Positions 8,027-17,627 of a DNA stretch of 64,000 nt are shown here, in pieces. The DNA comes from Pseudoalteromonas amylolytica (GTDB lineage Bacteria > Pseudomonadota > Gammaproteobacteria > Enterobacterales > Alteromonadaceae). Position numbers and translations under genes: made by a program. The notes under the pieces were generated by a model. That model was not told the DNA's origin. It did no database searches and saw only the letters and a list, made by a program, of their open reading frames with translations. The stretch covers positions 125,840-189,839 of the forward strand of contig NZ_MKJU01000030.1 of assembly GCF_001854605.1 (NCBI RefSeq), given 5' to 3'. The stretch's first letter is position 1. Each line of letters starts with the position of its first letter.

Positions 8027-10177
8027 ATGCAGCACTACTGGATTGGTGACTTTTTTATAGATTTATCGAGAAATCAGATCACACAACATAACACCACGCA
8101 AATACTGGCACCCAAAGCGCTTGCGGTACTAACATATTTGGCGCAGCGACAGGGGGATGTGATAAGTCAGGATGAATTGCTTGATAACGTGTGGGCAGGG
8201 ACGGTGGTGTCGCCAAATACCTTACAGCGTAGTATTGCGCAGCTGCGCAAGGCGCTCGGAGATGATGGTAAAACTCAGGTGTTGATAAAAACACATGCCA
8301 AAAAAGGGTATAGCTTGGAATGTGAAGTTCGCAGAGAAAAAGCTGCGACAAAGCGTGTCACAGATTCTTCAACAGAACATGCTACCACAGCAAGCATTAC
8401 ACAGCACGACGCCGAGGTCCATCAGCCCGTTGCGATGTCAGCTAAAGCCCCCGTAAAGTGGGGAAGTTTAGTGATTACTTTGTGTGTCATGTTCATGGTC
8501 GGTTTTCATTACTTTTCAACGTCAAACTCAGTGCGTATATCCGTTAGTCAGATAAGGGCTCTGACCGCCACTGACTATAAAGAAAGTACCGGTATTTATT
8601 CACCTGATGGTAAATTCATCGTTTTTAGCCGTTATTCAGATGAGTTATGTATTAACCATATCTGGGCTAAAAATATCGAAACGCAGGAAGAATTCCAACT
8701 GACCAAAAATCTTAGAGCCTATGGTCCACATAGCTTTTCTACCGATGGCAGTAAGTTGGCTTTTATTACACAAGACGAATGTGACAAGCCCATCACGCAA
8801 AAAATGTGTTATCAATTGGCCAGCTTAGATTTAACTCAAGCGCTAAATGCTCCTCAGTCACCCACGGTATTGATGGAGTGTAAGAACTCCGAGATCCGCA
8901 AGCCAATTTGGTTAAATAACAATGATATTGCCTTGTTACAAAAACATACTGATGCTTGGAAGTTGATACGTTATTCCGTGGCACAAGATGAGAGTGCGCT
9001 GTTGTACGAGATGCCCGGTGGCAGTATTAGTGACTATGATGTTGCCACCAACAGCAATAAAATTTCGTTGACTGGGTTTCATAATGATGGCCAATACTAT
9101 ATTGAAATGCTCTCACTGCAAGGTGAGGTACTATCTAGTCACCGCATTGAGTATCCAGAAAATATTGCAAAGCATACGCTGATTTATCCAAATTTTTCCC
9201 CGCAGGAAGATCAACTGATCTTTAGTACAGGAAGACGACTGTTTACGGTAACACAACAAGGCAAAATTTCAGAGGTTAGCTTGCCGCTTGATCAACCTAT
9301 CGCTGCACCTGTGGTTCATCCACAAGGGGAGAGAATGTTGGCCATCAAGGGTTATTTCGACAGTGATGTGATAATCGCTACACTTGATGACATTACAAAC
9401 AGTACAGCTGCACAGGAACAAAGCGATAAGCAGGGTGTGTATCGCGTACTGCATCGATCTAGTGTTGCGGATGATAGCGCAACTTTCCAGCCCAGCGGAG
9501 AGTTGATAGCCTATGAGTCAGCGCGTTCGGGTGATCCACAAGTTTGGTTAACCGACGGCCGCAAGACCCGCCAGCTGTCAAACTTTGCAATGGACTCAAT
9601 GATGGCGGGTATGGTGTGGTCGAGGCAAGGGGATCGATTGCTGGTGAATTTAAATCGCTCACTTACCTTAATTAATTTAGAAGGTGAGGTAACTAGCTTT
9701 GTATTAGATCACCCTGTAGAACGTTTGTTTCAATGGCACAGTGACACCAATATGGCACTGGCTCATGTTAGGATTGCTGGAATCGTCAAGTTGGTACAGA
9801 TCAACCTGAACTTAGCCAGCACCCAAGTCATTTTAGACACACAAGCCACCTGGGCAGACAGTAGCGATGATGGGCAAGTTGTATATAAAGACAAAATGAA
9901 CCGCTTTTGGTTGTCTTCTGCCTTGGAGGACAGATACCTTGAAGCATTGCAAAATCAAGGCAGTGATAAAAACTTTGTCGTGAGAAACAATCACATTTAC
10001 GGTATTAACGACGCACTCCAACTATGGTCATATGATTTAGACAGCGAAGAATTTACCGTTATTGGTAAGGTACCAAGTAATGTAAGCAACCTGACTGATG
10101 TTAATGCAAGCCAAGTGTTGATGGATATTACACTGGTTTCAAGAAAAGCTGTGGTTGAGTTGATTTTAGACGACTGA
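8027..10177 (+). CDS. CadC/ToxR-type membrane-bound transcriptional regulator with PD40/TolB-like sensor region
   Basis: This 716-residue protein has an N-terminal OmpR/PhoB-type winged helix (about residues 5-100; ILAPKALAVLTYLAQ, NTLQRSIAQLRKALGDDG and KKGYSLECEV are typical), a linker, one membrane segment (about 142-160) and a long periplasmic part. The latter carries repeated beta-propeller blade motifs such as YSPDGKFIVFSR, a TolB/PD40-like pattern. CadC-type proteins bind DNA from the membrane without a phosphorelay. Members with propellers often sit next to exported peptidases or hydrolases in Alteromonadales. Here the divergent esterase/serine-hydrolase operon is the obvious candidate target (inference). 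A terminator hairpin follows. Confidence 0.88.
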   Translation: MQHYWIGDFFIDLSRNQITQHNTTQILAPKALAVLTYLAQRQGDVISQDELLDNVWAGTVVSPNTLQRSIAQLRKALGDDGKTQVLIKTHAKKGYSLECEVRREKAATKRVTDSSTEHATTASITQHDAEVHQPVAMSAKAPVKWGSLVITLCVMFMVGFHYFSTSNSVRISVSQIRALTATDYKESTGIYSPDGKFIVFSRYSDELCINHIWAKNIETQEEFQLTKNLRAYGPHSFSTDGSKLAFITQDECDKPITQKMCYQLASLDLTQALNAPQSPTVLMECKNSEIRKPIWLNNNDIALLQKHTDAWKLIRYSVAQDESALLYEMPGGSISDYDVATNSNKISLTGFHNDGQYYIEMLSLQGEVLSSHRIEYPENIAKHTLIYPNFSPQEDQLIFSTGRRLFTVTQQGKISEVSLPLDQPIAAPVVHPQGERMLAIKGYFDSDVIIATLDDITNSTAAQEQSDKQGVYRVLHRSSVADDSATFQPSGELIAYESARSGDPQVWLTDGRKTRQLSNFAMDSMMAGMVWSRQGDRLLVNLNRSLTLINLEGEVTSFVLDHPVERLFQWHSDTNMALAHVRIAGIVKLVQINLNLASTQVILDTQATWADSSDDGQVVYKDKMNRFWLSSALEDRYLEALQNQGSDKNFVVRNNHIYGINDALQLWSYDLDSEEFTVIGKVPSNVSNLTDVNASQVLMDITLVSRKAVVELILDD

Positions 10178-10210
10178 TGTAAGTTACTGAGATCAAGGTG
10201 ACGAACAACG

Positions 10211-10236
10211 AAAAAGGGACCCATGGTCCCTTTTTT
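10211..10236. terminator. Bidirectional terminator
   Basis: AAAAAGGGACC / GGTCCCTTTTT around CATG, with A-run and T-run on opposite sides. It lies between the stop of the CadC-like gene and the stop of the convergent HEAT-repeat gene, whose stop codon overlaps its T-run. Confidence 0.85.
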
Positions 10237-11974
10237 AGTTGCCGCCGTGAATGGCTTGCATTAAGGCTCGAAGAACTTCTTGGTCCCGCTCTTTTTTAAG
10301 CAAAGGTTTGAGCTTTGACTTTACATCCACATCATCACTTTGCTGTTTTGCCACAGCATTTATTGCACTGAGGCGTAATGATTTGCTCGCTGATTTTTGG
10401 GTGTAAGCCATTAGGGTATCTAGCTGTCGGTGACTGAGCTTGTTGTTACCCATCGCCTCAAGAATCGCACTTTTAGCCTTATTGTTTTGCTCTGAACCTA
10501 AGCGGGTTTCGAGCATTTTTAGGCTTTGCGGGTTAGGCATTTTGCCGAGCGCTTCAGCTGCACGGCGACGTAGTTCGGCGTTGTCGTCACTCATATACTT
10601 ATTGATATTATCTTGGTGACGCATATCGCGGCTATTTCCTAATGCATTCAATAAAGTTGCCTGCTTTTGCTGATCGCGCGTTGTGATGAGTTTGTCTGCA
10701 AGTGTGTCTGTCACTTTATGCGCAAAATCACTGCCACTTTGATTGTGAGCAATGACCCCCATGACCATCATGGCGCTGCGAGATAGTAGCTGTTCTTCAT
10801 CACTCAGCTCGGTACTATCGAGCTGCGAAAAAATCTGCTCAGCCAATTTCTCAGAAAGTGGGTTTTGGATGTATTTAAGCGCCATTAAGCTACGAAAACG
10901 CTGCTTTGGGGCTATTTCACCATCAAGATACAAGTTAACCAACAACTGGTGTGCGTTAGTTGAATCATTCTGACCTAATTTTAAAAATAAGCGGCTTAGC
11001 GCTTTATCATTGAATAGGCCATCACGAATGGCTTGTTGCAATGACAGTAGGTAGGCTTGATTGTCATACAGCAGTTGTTCTAGGGTCTTTTCATCAAGAC
11101 TTGCTAAGTCTAAGGCTGTCAGTGTATTGATAAACGTTTGCACATCTTGCAGTGGATTTGGCGCAGGTTTAGGGTATACCACACTGCTTGGCAACATTGG
11201 CCATTTCTTTGGATCTAGAGGCAGTGTTAATAGCAAGGCCTCTGAGGGCACAGGCTGTTGACTCGTTTTATACGATACTTGTTGTTGCACGTTGATGCGA
11301 ATATCGCCCTTTTCACTTTCCACATAGGTTTTGTTTTCGCCCTCAAGCAAAGAGATCCAACAGGCATTTTGCTGAATGTTGAAAGTGTCGGCTTTTACTT
11401 CGGGTAGCTTGAAGTTAAACAGGTTGCTACCTTGAGTGGTTTGCAGGTAAACCAACTTTTGACGTATGAGCGATGTGTTATCAACGCGTTCATAGCGTAC
11501 CTTGTAGCGCCCCATATTGTCATTTTCTTCAACCGTAACTGGAACAGTTAAATCTAGGTGTTTGAGGTGCTCGATATGCATTGCTTGATATAAAGCGATG
11601 AGCTTTTGTTCATCTTCACTTTTGAGCTTGGCAGCAAAATGGTATGCCAATATTTGGCCCGACTGAGCGCCAACTTTGACAGCAAATGGCACCTGATAGA
11701 GCGGCGATTTTGCAGTGTTACTATCAACGCTTAATGTTGCTTTGTGAAGTTGCAGACCTAACCAATACGCTTTCTCTGTGCGCAGTAGGGGTCTGTAAAC
11801 CAATGCGCCTGAGATGCTTAAGCGGTTGTTACTAGGGCTGTTTAATGTAGTCATTTGTGTACTTGCTGAGGTTGTAAAGTTACCCCAGCTGGTACAGTTA
11901 TCGTTGGCGCTAGCACTGACACTGCCAAATGGCAGTGTCAGGGCGCTAACCATAAATAAGGTTAAACGCGACAT
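10235..11974 (-). CDS. Exported protein resembling the N-terminal module of vitellogenin-type lipid-transfer proteins, with HEAT-like repeats
   Basis: The 579-residue protein has a signal peptide (MSRLTLFMVSALTLPFGSVSA). Residues about 25-240 are beta-rich, with YWLGLQLHKATLSV and YQVPFAVKVGAQSGQI, the order expected in the N-sheet of large lipid-transfer proteins. Residues about 280-575 are helical and contain HEAT/PBS-like repeats, for example NAELRRRAAEALGKMPNPQS and SKSLRLSAINAVAKQQ. A beta-sheet domain followed by a helical superhelix is the LPD_N (vitellogenin/MTP) architecture. Occurrence in bacteria is uncommon, and my assignment is by eye. It is 8 bp downstream of a lipoprotein gene on the same strand, so both form an operon and probably a complex at the envelope. 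Lipid binding is inference. Confidence 0.55.
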   Translation of the reverse strand: MSRLTLFMVSALTLPFGSVSASANDNCTSWGNFTTSASTQMTTLNSPSNNRLSISGALVYRPLLRTEKAYWLGLQLHKATLSVDSNTAKSPLYQVPFAVKVGAQSGQILAYHFAAKLKSEDEQKLIALYQAMHIEHLKHLDLTVPVTVEENDNMGRYKVRYERVDNTSLIRQKLVYLQTTQGSNLFNFKLPEVKADTFNIQQNACWISLLEGENKTYVESEKGDIRINVQQQVSYKTSQQPVPSEALLLTLPLDPKKWPMLPSSVVYPKPAPNPLQDVQTFINTLTALDLASLDEKTLEQLLYDNQAYLLSLQQAIRDGLFNDKALSRLFLKLGQNDSTNAHQLLVNLYLDGEIAPKQRFRSLMALKYIQNPLSEKLAEQIFSQLDSTELSDEEQLLSRSAMMVMGVIAHNQSGSDFAHKVTDTLADKLITTRDQQKQATLLNALGNSRDMRHQDNINKYMSDDNAELRRRAAEALGKMPNPQSLKMLETRLGSEQNNKAKSAILEAMGNNKLSHRQLDTLMAYTQKSASKSLRLSAINAVAKQQSDDVDVKSKLKPLLKKERDQEVLRALMQAIHGGN

Positions 11975-11982
11975 GTTACTCC

Positions 11983-13914
11983 TTAATTAGCGAAGTTCAG
12001 AGTGTCTTGGTAGTTAACTAACTGCCAAGTTTTATCGTATAAAGCGCCTGTGTTGTAAAGCGTTTTTGTGGCTTCTCTGGTTGGGAATGAACAACAGAAT
12101 TCGTAGCCTGGGTATTTAACCCATAGATAAAACTCACCCTCAATCGCTTTCATGTTGTTGCTAACATCGATGCCATAGATAAACTCTGAGTTTGAGATAA
12201 CATTGCTGATATCTACATAGGCTTCTGCCGAGAGCGTATCGGAAATAATCAAGAAGTCGACGCCGATACCACCGCTGGCAATTAATAAGTCAATCCCAGC
12301 CGTTGCGTATGCTTCAAGGCTTGCTGTTAATACGTCGCCGCCAATACTAAAGCGTTGATCTTCATATTTAAGATCTGTGTTAATACCAACACTGCCTTTT
12401 ACGCCTGCTGAAACGCTAATTGGCACAATCACAATCGTGAAGGTCGTGGAGAATAGCTTTTGTTCTTCTTCCCAATCAAGGCCATAGCTTTTATTTAGGG
12501 CTTCGAGTGTTTGCGACTCATCAATGAGAGAGTTACCTATCAAGCTCACATTCACACCATACTTGATAGTGCCAGCGCCACCATCTGCATTACCATAGGC
12601 ACCTACGCTAAACAGGCTCTTACTTTGATTAAACATGTATAACGAAAAAGCACCGCTGGCGGCTGCTGTAGCTCGACCACCGTTGACATTGGCATAGGCT
12701 AAAGACGACGTAAATAAAGGAACAACAGCGACTTTTGACTTATCGCCATACACATTAGCAAACATGTCCATGATAAATAGCGAGTCTTGTCCTTTTACAA
12801 CGACCGCAGATGTATCGACGTTATCGTTGATGGCTCTTGCAGCATACGGATAAGGCATTGCATTGGATTGAGCTGCTACTTGATTGAGTTCATCAGCCAT
12901 AGGATGATCGTCAGGCACTTCATTTTTATACAGCGAGTATGGCACCTCAATAGTCAGCGTATTGTTAGCTGTGTTGCTTTCATCATACTCAGAGGTGTCT
13001 TCAAGCGTCATGGTTAGCTCAAAGCTATTGCTATCAGCGTTTTCATCATATGCTTGTTGTAACTTACCAAGTAACACACCATTGATAGCAATATCATACG
13101 GGAAATAATGGCTTTGCTCGTGATCTTTAAACTCAATATGCATCTTATCATCATAGTGATTTAGACCTTCTTGCCAAAAGTGAACAGGCAAGGTTTCGCC
13201 GTTGATGGTAATGGTCGCTGATACATTTGCGCTGTTTACACCTGAGCCAAATTTACTGGCATCAAAGTGGCCAATTAAGTCCGCTTCTTTATGTTCTGGC
13301 GCATTATCAGATGTGGTTTCACGCAAACCAATGTAAGGGAAAAGAGCATAGCCATCACCTACAACCAGCTTGTCCATCACAAAATCGTGATACTTAGACG
13401 AGTCTACCGTAACTTGTGCGTAGGTGGTGAAGTCACCGCTTTCGTGTCCGCGTGAGGCATTATCTTCTAGGTCTTGCTCATTTTCGATGCTGCGTGCACT
13501 ATCAACATAGCCTGCTACTAGGTATTCACCGCTTGGCATCTCTTGGTTTGGTAGCATCAGCTGGGCAGTAAAGCTTTGCTCTCCGGGCGTTAGCTGCGCG
13601 ATGTAATGCACACCTAAGTTATAACCTTCTGGATTGTCGTGCGTTTTTAGCTGCTCTACTTTGTCTTTTGGAATAGCCATAAAGGTCACACCAACGTGCT
13701 CAGTTTCAAGCAATGTCGTATTAATTGTGAAATCTAGGCTGATAGGTTGACCTGGTTGGAAAAGCCCTTGTTCGGGATTTTTAATTTCCACTAATGCAAC
13801 GTTTTCAACATCAGTAGTGATTTGGTCATCTACAGTAACTTTTAGAGCGTTGTCGTCGCTCGAACAGGCCGCTAAAAAGAGTGGTAGCACTAAGGCTAGA
13901 TATTTTGTGCGCAT
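11983..13914 (-). CDS. Large lipoprotein of unknown function, partner of the HEAT-repeat protein
   Basis: The 643-residue product begins MRTKYLALVLPLFLAACSSDDN, a clear lipoprotein signal with Cys17 at the lipobox LAAC. The rest is mostly beta-structure: an Ig/CARDB-like segment near residues 40-330 (PGQPISLDFTIN; DESNTANNTLTIEVPYSLYK looks CARDB-like), then a Gly/Ala-rich region from about 400 with alternating hydrophobic patterns such as AYATAGIDLLIASGGIGVDF, suggestive of amphipathic strands. I do not recognise a named family. It is the promoter-proximal gene of a two-gene unit with the vitellogenin-like protein, 8 bp apart, and both are exported, so a joint role at the outer membrane is likely but unproven. 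Confidence 0.65.
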   Translation of the reverse strand: MRTKYLALVLPLFLAACSSDDNALKVTVDDQITTDVENVALVEIKNPEQGLFQPGQPISLDFTINTTLLETEHVGVTFMAIPKDKVEQLKTHDNPEGYNLGVHYIAQLTPGEQSFTAQLMLPNQEMPSGEYLVAGYVDSARSIENEQDLEDNASRGHESGDFTTYAQVTVDSSKYHDFVMDKLVVGDGYALFPYIGLRETTSDNAPEHKEADLIGHFDASKFGSGVNSANVSATITINGETLPVHFWQEGLNHYDDKMHIEFKDHEQSHYFPYDIAINGVLLGKLQQAYDENADSNSFELTMTLEDTSEYDESNTANNTLTIEVPYSLYKNEVPDDHPMADELNQVAAQSNAMPYPYAARAINDNVDTSAVVVKGQDSLFIMDMFANVYGDKSKVAVVPLFTSSLAYANVNGGRATAAASGAFSLYMFNQSKSLFSVGAYGNADGGAGTIKYGVNVSLIGNSLIDESQTLEALNKSYGLDWEEEQKLFSTTFTIVIVPISVSAGVKGSVGINTDLKYEDQRFSIGGDVLTASLEAYATAGIDLLIASGGIGVDFLIISDTLSAEAYVDISNVISNSEFIYGIDVSNNMKAIEGEFYLWVKYPGYEFCCSFPTREATKTLYNTGALYDKTWQLVNYQDTLNFAN

Positions 13915-14293
13915 ATTTTCTTATTTCCATTATAAAAAACAGTGCTTTTGTAGCAATTAAAAATGGAGGGAATATGGAGGGTTATTCTGTTCAGACCAGT
14001 TTTTAGTGATTAATTATTCTTTGTTATTCAGTCACTAGAGGGCCTCATCGATGATGATGAATTGAAAAGGCCGAGTACGTTTTTTGTAAGTTTTAATACA
14101 ATCCGCCCGATTCGCAGGTGTGAAATGTATTGTGTTGCTGTGGGTATTTCCTATTGCTGATATAGCGTCTCATTCACAGTGTTTGATTACACGGTGAGCT
14201 TGAATATATGGGCCCTGTTGATGGTGCTCTGTGCTATCACCGCGCATAAGCAATTAGTCATCAGTGGTGCAAAGGCAAACCAAGCTTGTAACG
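13915..14293. other. Intergenic region, 379 bp, nothing recognised
   Basis: Lies between the start of the lipoprotein operon and the stop of the LysR gene, so it should hold the operon promoter (minus strand). I saw no coding frame with a ribosome-binding site and no strong hairpin. Two TGGAGGG motifs around 13964-13980 are not near a start. Confidence 0.5.
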
Positions 14294-15250
14294 TTAAAAC
14301 TTAACTTCGCTCTCATAGTGCTGCGCCCATGTTTGCTGTGTGCTTTCTCCTTGTTGCTCAAGCGTTGTTATCAAAAAATCTAGAAATACTCTGACCTTAG
14401 CAGGCAAATATTCGCGTTTTGGGTAAATTGCAAATACACCGCTGTCGATTTGTGGTGGCCGGATATGAGGATACAAAGACAGCAAAGCGCCATTTTCAAG
14501 ATGTTGTTTGGCTAAAAAGTGCGGTATTTGCGCAATGCCCATTGCGCTTACGCACATATTTGCCATGGACTCACCATCATCGGTTATGTGGGTTCGGTTG
14601 AGCTCGCATAACTCAAACTCGCCGTGCTCATTGGGTAGGTAAATAGGTTGTAGTTGGTGTGTCTCCTTGATGCGAAAGCCAATCCACCTATGATGTTCGA
14701 AGTCTTGGTATGTTCTTGGCGTACCGTGCTCTTTTAAATATAAAGGAGATGCACAGGTAAGAAAGTCCATAGGGCTTAGTTTGCGGGCAATCAGGCGACT
14801 GTCTTTTACAAATCCCGTTCTTATCGCTATGTCGATATTGTTGTCGATAATATCAACATGTAGGTCATTAATTTCTAATTCCAATTTGATATCCGGGTAG
14901 CGTTTACAAAAAGCAGGTAAAATCCGGCTTAGATACAGATGTCCGTAACAAACGGCTGAGCTGATCCGTAATGTGCCGCGTGGCGCATCGTTGCTATGGC
15001 GCAACTCCTTTTCAACATCTGACAGCTCTTGGACAAGTTTGCGTACGGTGTTTGCATAGTGCAGGCCACTGTCAGTGATGCGCAGTTGTCTTGTTGAGCG
15101 CTGAAACAGAGTTAGATTTAACTGTGCCTCTAAGCGAGAAATCGCCTTACTGACTGTGGATGGGTCGGTCTTACAGGCCTTTGCAGCATAGGCAAAGCTG
15201 CCACTGTCACAGGTGGCTAAAAACATTTCCAACGCTCTAAGTTTATCCAT
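14294..15250 (-). CDS. LysR-family transcriptional regulator
   Basis: This 318-residue protein has the standard LysR layout: an N-terminal winged HTH (MDKLRALEMFLATCDSGSF then PSTVSKAISRLEAQLN) and a substrate-binding-like effector domain (about 90-300). The helix DPSTVSKAISRLE and the motif LFQRSTRQLRITDSG are characteristic. It is transcribed divergently from an MFS transporter gene 125 bp away, the usual arrangement for a LysR protein controlling its neighbour and itself. The likely operator lies in 15251-15375. Effector unknown. It resembles the branch of LysR proteins (DsdC/CrgA-like) commonly found with efflux or redox genes. Confidence 0.92.
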   Translation of the reverse strand: MDKLRALEMFLATCDSGSFAYAAKACKTDPSTVSKAISRLEAQLNLTLFQRSTRQLRITDSGLHYANTVRKLVQELSDVEKELRHSNDAPRGTLRISSAVCYGHLYLSRILPAFCKRYPDIKLELEINDLHVDIIDNNIDIAIRTGFVKDSRLIARKLSPMDFLTCASPLYLKEHGTPRTYQDFEHHRWIGFRIKETHQLQPIYLPNEHGEFELCELNRTHITDDGESMANMCVSAMGIAQIPHFLAKQHLENGALLSLYPHIRPPQIDSGVFAIYPKREYLPAKVRVFLDFLITTLEQQGESTQQTWAQHYESEVKF

Positions 15251-15375
15251 TCCTTGTATCTCAGTTACCCAGTATCAATGTTGAATATAGCAGTAAGAAT
15301 TCGTGAATACTATTCATGATTGTTTGGTGAGAACCCCCATTTTTCTCTTTTTTTCAGCAGCATAGAATCTAGCTC

Positions 15376-16623
15376 ATGAACAACAAATCAATTTGTGAGT
15401 ACATCATGTTAAAACACATTCGACTCGGTAAAGTATCGGCCGATAGCATGTTAGGTTATCTATTTATGGCTTTTGTTGCCATGGTGGGTCTGGCTTATCT
15501 TAACTTTTTACCCTCTGTTGTGGATGCTTTAGTGGGTGGTATGGGATTGAGCGAATCGCAGGCAGGGCAGGTTGTGGCGCTAAACGGATATGGCGCTTTA
15601 TTGGGCTTGATGGGCGTGACACTGCTAATCGACCGTTTGCCATGGCGAAGCATGCTATTTGTTGTGCTGGCGTTATTGTGCGCGGTAGATATTGGTACGG
15701 TTTGGCTTAATGATAACTCGCTGATACATAGCTTGCGGTTTATTGGTGGCGTGCTTGGCGGGATGGGCGTTGGTATTGCGTTTACCATCTTAGCTAAGCT
15801 GCACAATGGCGATCGTGCTTTTGGTTTACTGTTGTTGATGCAGTTTGGTATTGGCTCCTTGGTGATCTATGTACTTCCTATGTTAAAGGCTTGGGGAGGT
15901 GAACTGGCGGTGTTCTACGTGATGGCAGCACTGTGTGCACTTGGTTTGATGTGTACTTTGTTGCTACCTAACTTTAACGCTCAGCGCGTGCCCGCAAGTA
16001 CCCATGAATCACATCAGGGTAAAAAGTCACAATCAAGCTCGCAGGCATATCGACTATTGTTTGCTATGAGCACTTATTTAATTGCTGCTAGTGCTATTTG
16101 GAGCTACGTGGGCCAAATCGGCCTTAAAGCGGGGTTCGATGAACACACGATCCATATTTCCATCGCGCTGACGGGGTTGTTGGGGCTGGCAGGGGCCATG
16201 TTGCCGATCATTGGTATTCACCGAGTGGGGCGTTGCTACTGGTTAATGATTGGGGTTGCGCTATCGATAGGTAGTGCTGTTTTACTGTGCTTTTCACATC
16301 AGCTGCTGGCCTATGTTATTGCCATGTCGTTGCTATTTTTCGCTTGGCCTGCGGTTCATTCCTACTTACTTTCGTTGATTACGCAACATAACAACCATGT
16401 GAAGCTGGCAAGTATAGCTGCATTGGTGTCATACGGTGCGTTGGCAACCGGACCTATGCTGGGGTCTGTGTTACTTAGCAAAGCACACTTTTCTATCATG
16501 CTAAGCGGCTGTGCATTGTTGTTTGCCTTGAGCTTTTTATTGCTGATCAAGCCAGTGCTTAGACACAAAGCAACCAACAGTAAACCGCTAAACTCGCCAT
16601 CACATCAACAGACGGTGCGATAG
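15376..16623 (+). CDS. MFS transporter
   Basis: The 415-residue protein has about twelve hydrophobic segments and a polar central loop near residues 205-225, typical of the major facilitator superfamily. Conserved pieces include Gly-rich GGVLGGMGVGIAFTI in the first half. An alternative start is the ATG at 15406 (MLKHIRLGK); neither has a strong ribosome-binding site. It heads a same-strand run with the AhpD-like, membrane, SCO1-like and XRE genes, with gaps of 43 and 16 bp followed by an overlap. It is probably controlled by the divergent LysR gene. Substrate cannot be inferred from the sequence. Confidence 0.85.
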   Translation: MNNKSICEYIMLKHIRLGKVSADSMLGYLFMAFVAMVGLAYLNFLPSVVDALVGGMGLSESQAGQVVALNGYGALLGLMGVTLLIDRLPWRSMLFVVLALLCAVDIGTVWLNDNSLIHSLRFIGGVLGGMGVGIAFTILAKLHNGDRAFGLLLLMQFGIGSLVIYVLPMLKAWGGELAVFYVMAALCALGLMCTLLLPNFNAQRVPASTHESHQGKKSQSSSQAYRLLFAMSTYLIAASAIWSYVGQIGLKAGFDEHTIHISIALTGLLGLAGAMLPIIGIHRVGRCYWLMIGVALSIGSAVLLCFSHQLLAYVIAMSLLFFAWPAVHSYLLSLITQHNNHVKLASIAALVSYGALATGPMLGSVLLSKAHFSIMLSGCALLFALSFLLLIKPVLRHKATNSKPLNSPSHQQTVR

Positions 16624-16666
16624 CGTGTAGAAACAACGATACCAATAACTGCTCAAGGAGATGACA

Positions 16667-17212
16667 ATGATCAACTTTATATTGAATAAGACCCTGCGTG
16701 CTCACGCTGAACGTTACGATTACGACGTGAGTTATATGCAAGACATTTTAACCAATGACTTATCGGCTTTTACAAGGTTTATGGGGTTTCAGACGATGGC
16801 CGCTTACTCAGGTAATTTGCCGGCAGACGCTGTCTTTGCAGCCAGGCTTAGAGCTATCCTTTGGGAGGATTGCGGCCCGTGTACACAACTGGTTGTTAAT
16901 ATGGCCTTAGAAGCGGGTGTGAGTGCTGAGCATATTCAAGCGGTTATCGCCAATGATACAAAACTGTTACCTCAAGAGTTAGCGCTGGTTGTTGAATTTA
17001 CAGACAGCGTGTTGGCTCATAACCTCTATGCGGATGAATTAAGAGCAAAGATCCAAGCGATTTGGGGGCAAAAGGGGATTGTCTCGCTCGGCCTTGCTAT
17101 TAGTTCGATGCGGGTTTATCCCACACTCAAATATACGCTGGGTTATGGCAAAAGTTGCAGCCGCATAACGCTCAATGATATGACACTGACCCCTAACATA
17201 AGCCGTGTTTAG
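16667..17212 (+). CDS. AhpD/carboxymuconolactone decarboxylase-like protein
   Basis: The ATG at 16667 is six bases after AAGGAG; an in-frame ATG at 16661 abuts that site and is too close. The 181-residue all-helical protein carries C69-G-P-C72 inside EDCGPCTQLVVNMALEAGV, matching the CxxC-bearing helix of AhpD/CMD proteins, though the usual downstream His is not in the canonical place. AhpD-type proteins are thiol peroxidase partners. Activity here is inferred from the CxxC context only. It sits between the MFS transporter and a small membrane protein, with a thiol/copper SCO1-like protein two genes on, which suggests a redox-related unit. Confidence 0.65.
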   Translation: MINFILNKTLRAHAERYDYDVSYMQDILTNDLSAFTRFMGFQTMAAYSGNLPADAVFAARLRAILWEDCGPCTQLVVNMALEAGVSAEHIQAVIANDTKLLPQELALVVEFTDSVLAHNLYADELRAKIQAIWGQKGIVSLGLAISSMRVYPTLKYTLGYGKSCSRITLNDMTLTPNISRV

Positions 17213-17228
17213 CGGGGGGAGGTTTGAC

Positions 17229-17627
17229 ATGTCACAACGAATGAGTGTCACAATCGCATTGCTGTTAGGTGTACTTGCTGTGGCAAACGGAACATTTATG
17301 ATCTTGGCTCCCGAGCCTTGGTATTGGCTGGTGCCAGGGGTACCTGACAGAGGGCCATTTAATCAACATCTTGTGCGAGACATAGGCATAAATTACTTGC
17401 TCATTGGGATTGCCTTTGTACTTGGTTGCACCTTTGAGAGATTTCGGTTAGCACTTTGGTTCTATCCCGCTGCTTGGTTGTTAGGTCATGGCATTTTTCA
17501 TATTTGGGAAGTCCTCGTTGGTCTATGTAGTCCCGTTTTTCTTGCGATAGATTTTTTAGGGGTGACTTTACCTGCCCTGTTAAGTGTGTATCTAACTTAT
17601 GTCAGTTATACATTGCATCGTTTGTAG
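17229..17627 (+). CDS. Four-TM membrane protein of unknown function
   Basis: Start chosen at the ATG opening MSQRMSVTIALLLGVLAVANG, preceded by GGGGGGAGG. The 132-residue protein has four hydrophobic helices. The short WYWLVPGVPDRGPFNQHLVRD loop after the first helix contains a conserved-looking RDIG motif. It is similar in size to small DoxX-like or DUF-type membrane proteins, but I do not recognise the family. Starts 16 bp after the AhpD-like gene, and its end overlaps the SCO1-like gene by 29 bp in another frame. Confidence 0.7.
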   Translation: MSQRMSVTIALLLGVLAVANGTFMILAPEPWYWLVPGVPDRGPFNQHLVRDIGINYLLIGIAFVLGCTFERFRLALWFYPAAWLLGHGIFHIWEVLVGLCSPVFLAIDFLGVTLPALLSVYLTYVSYTLHRL

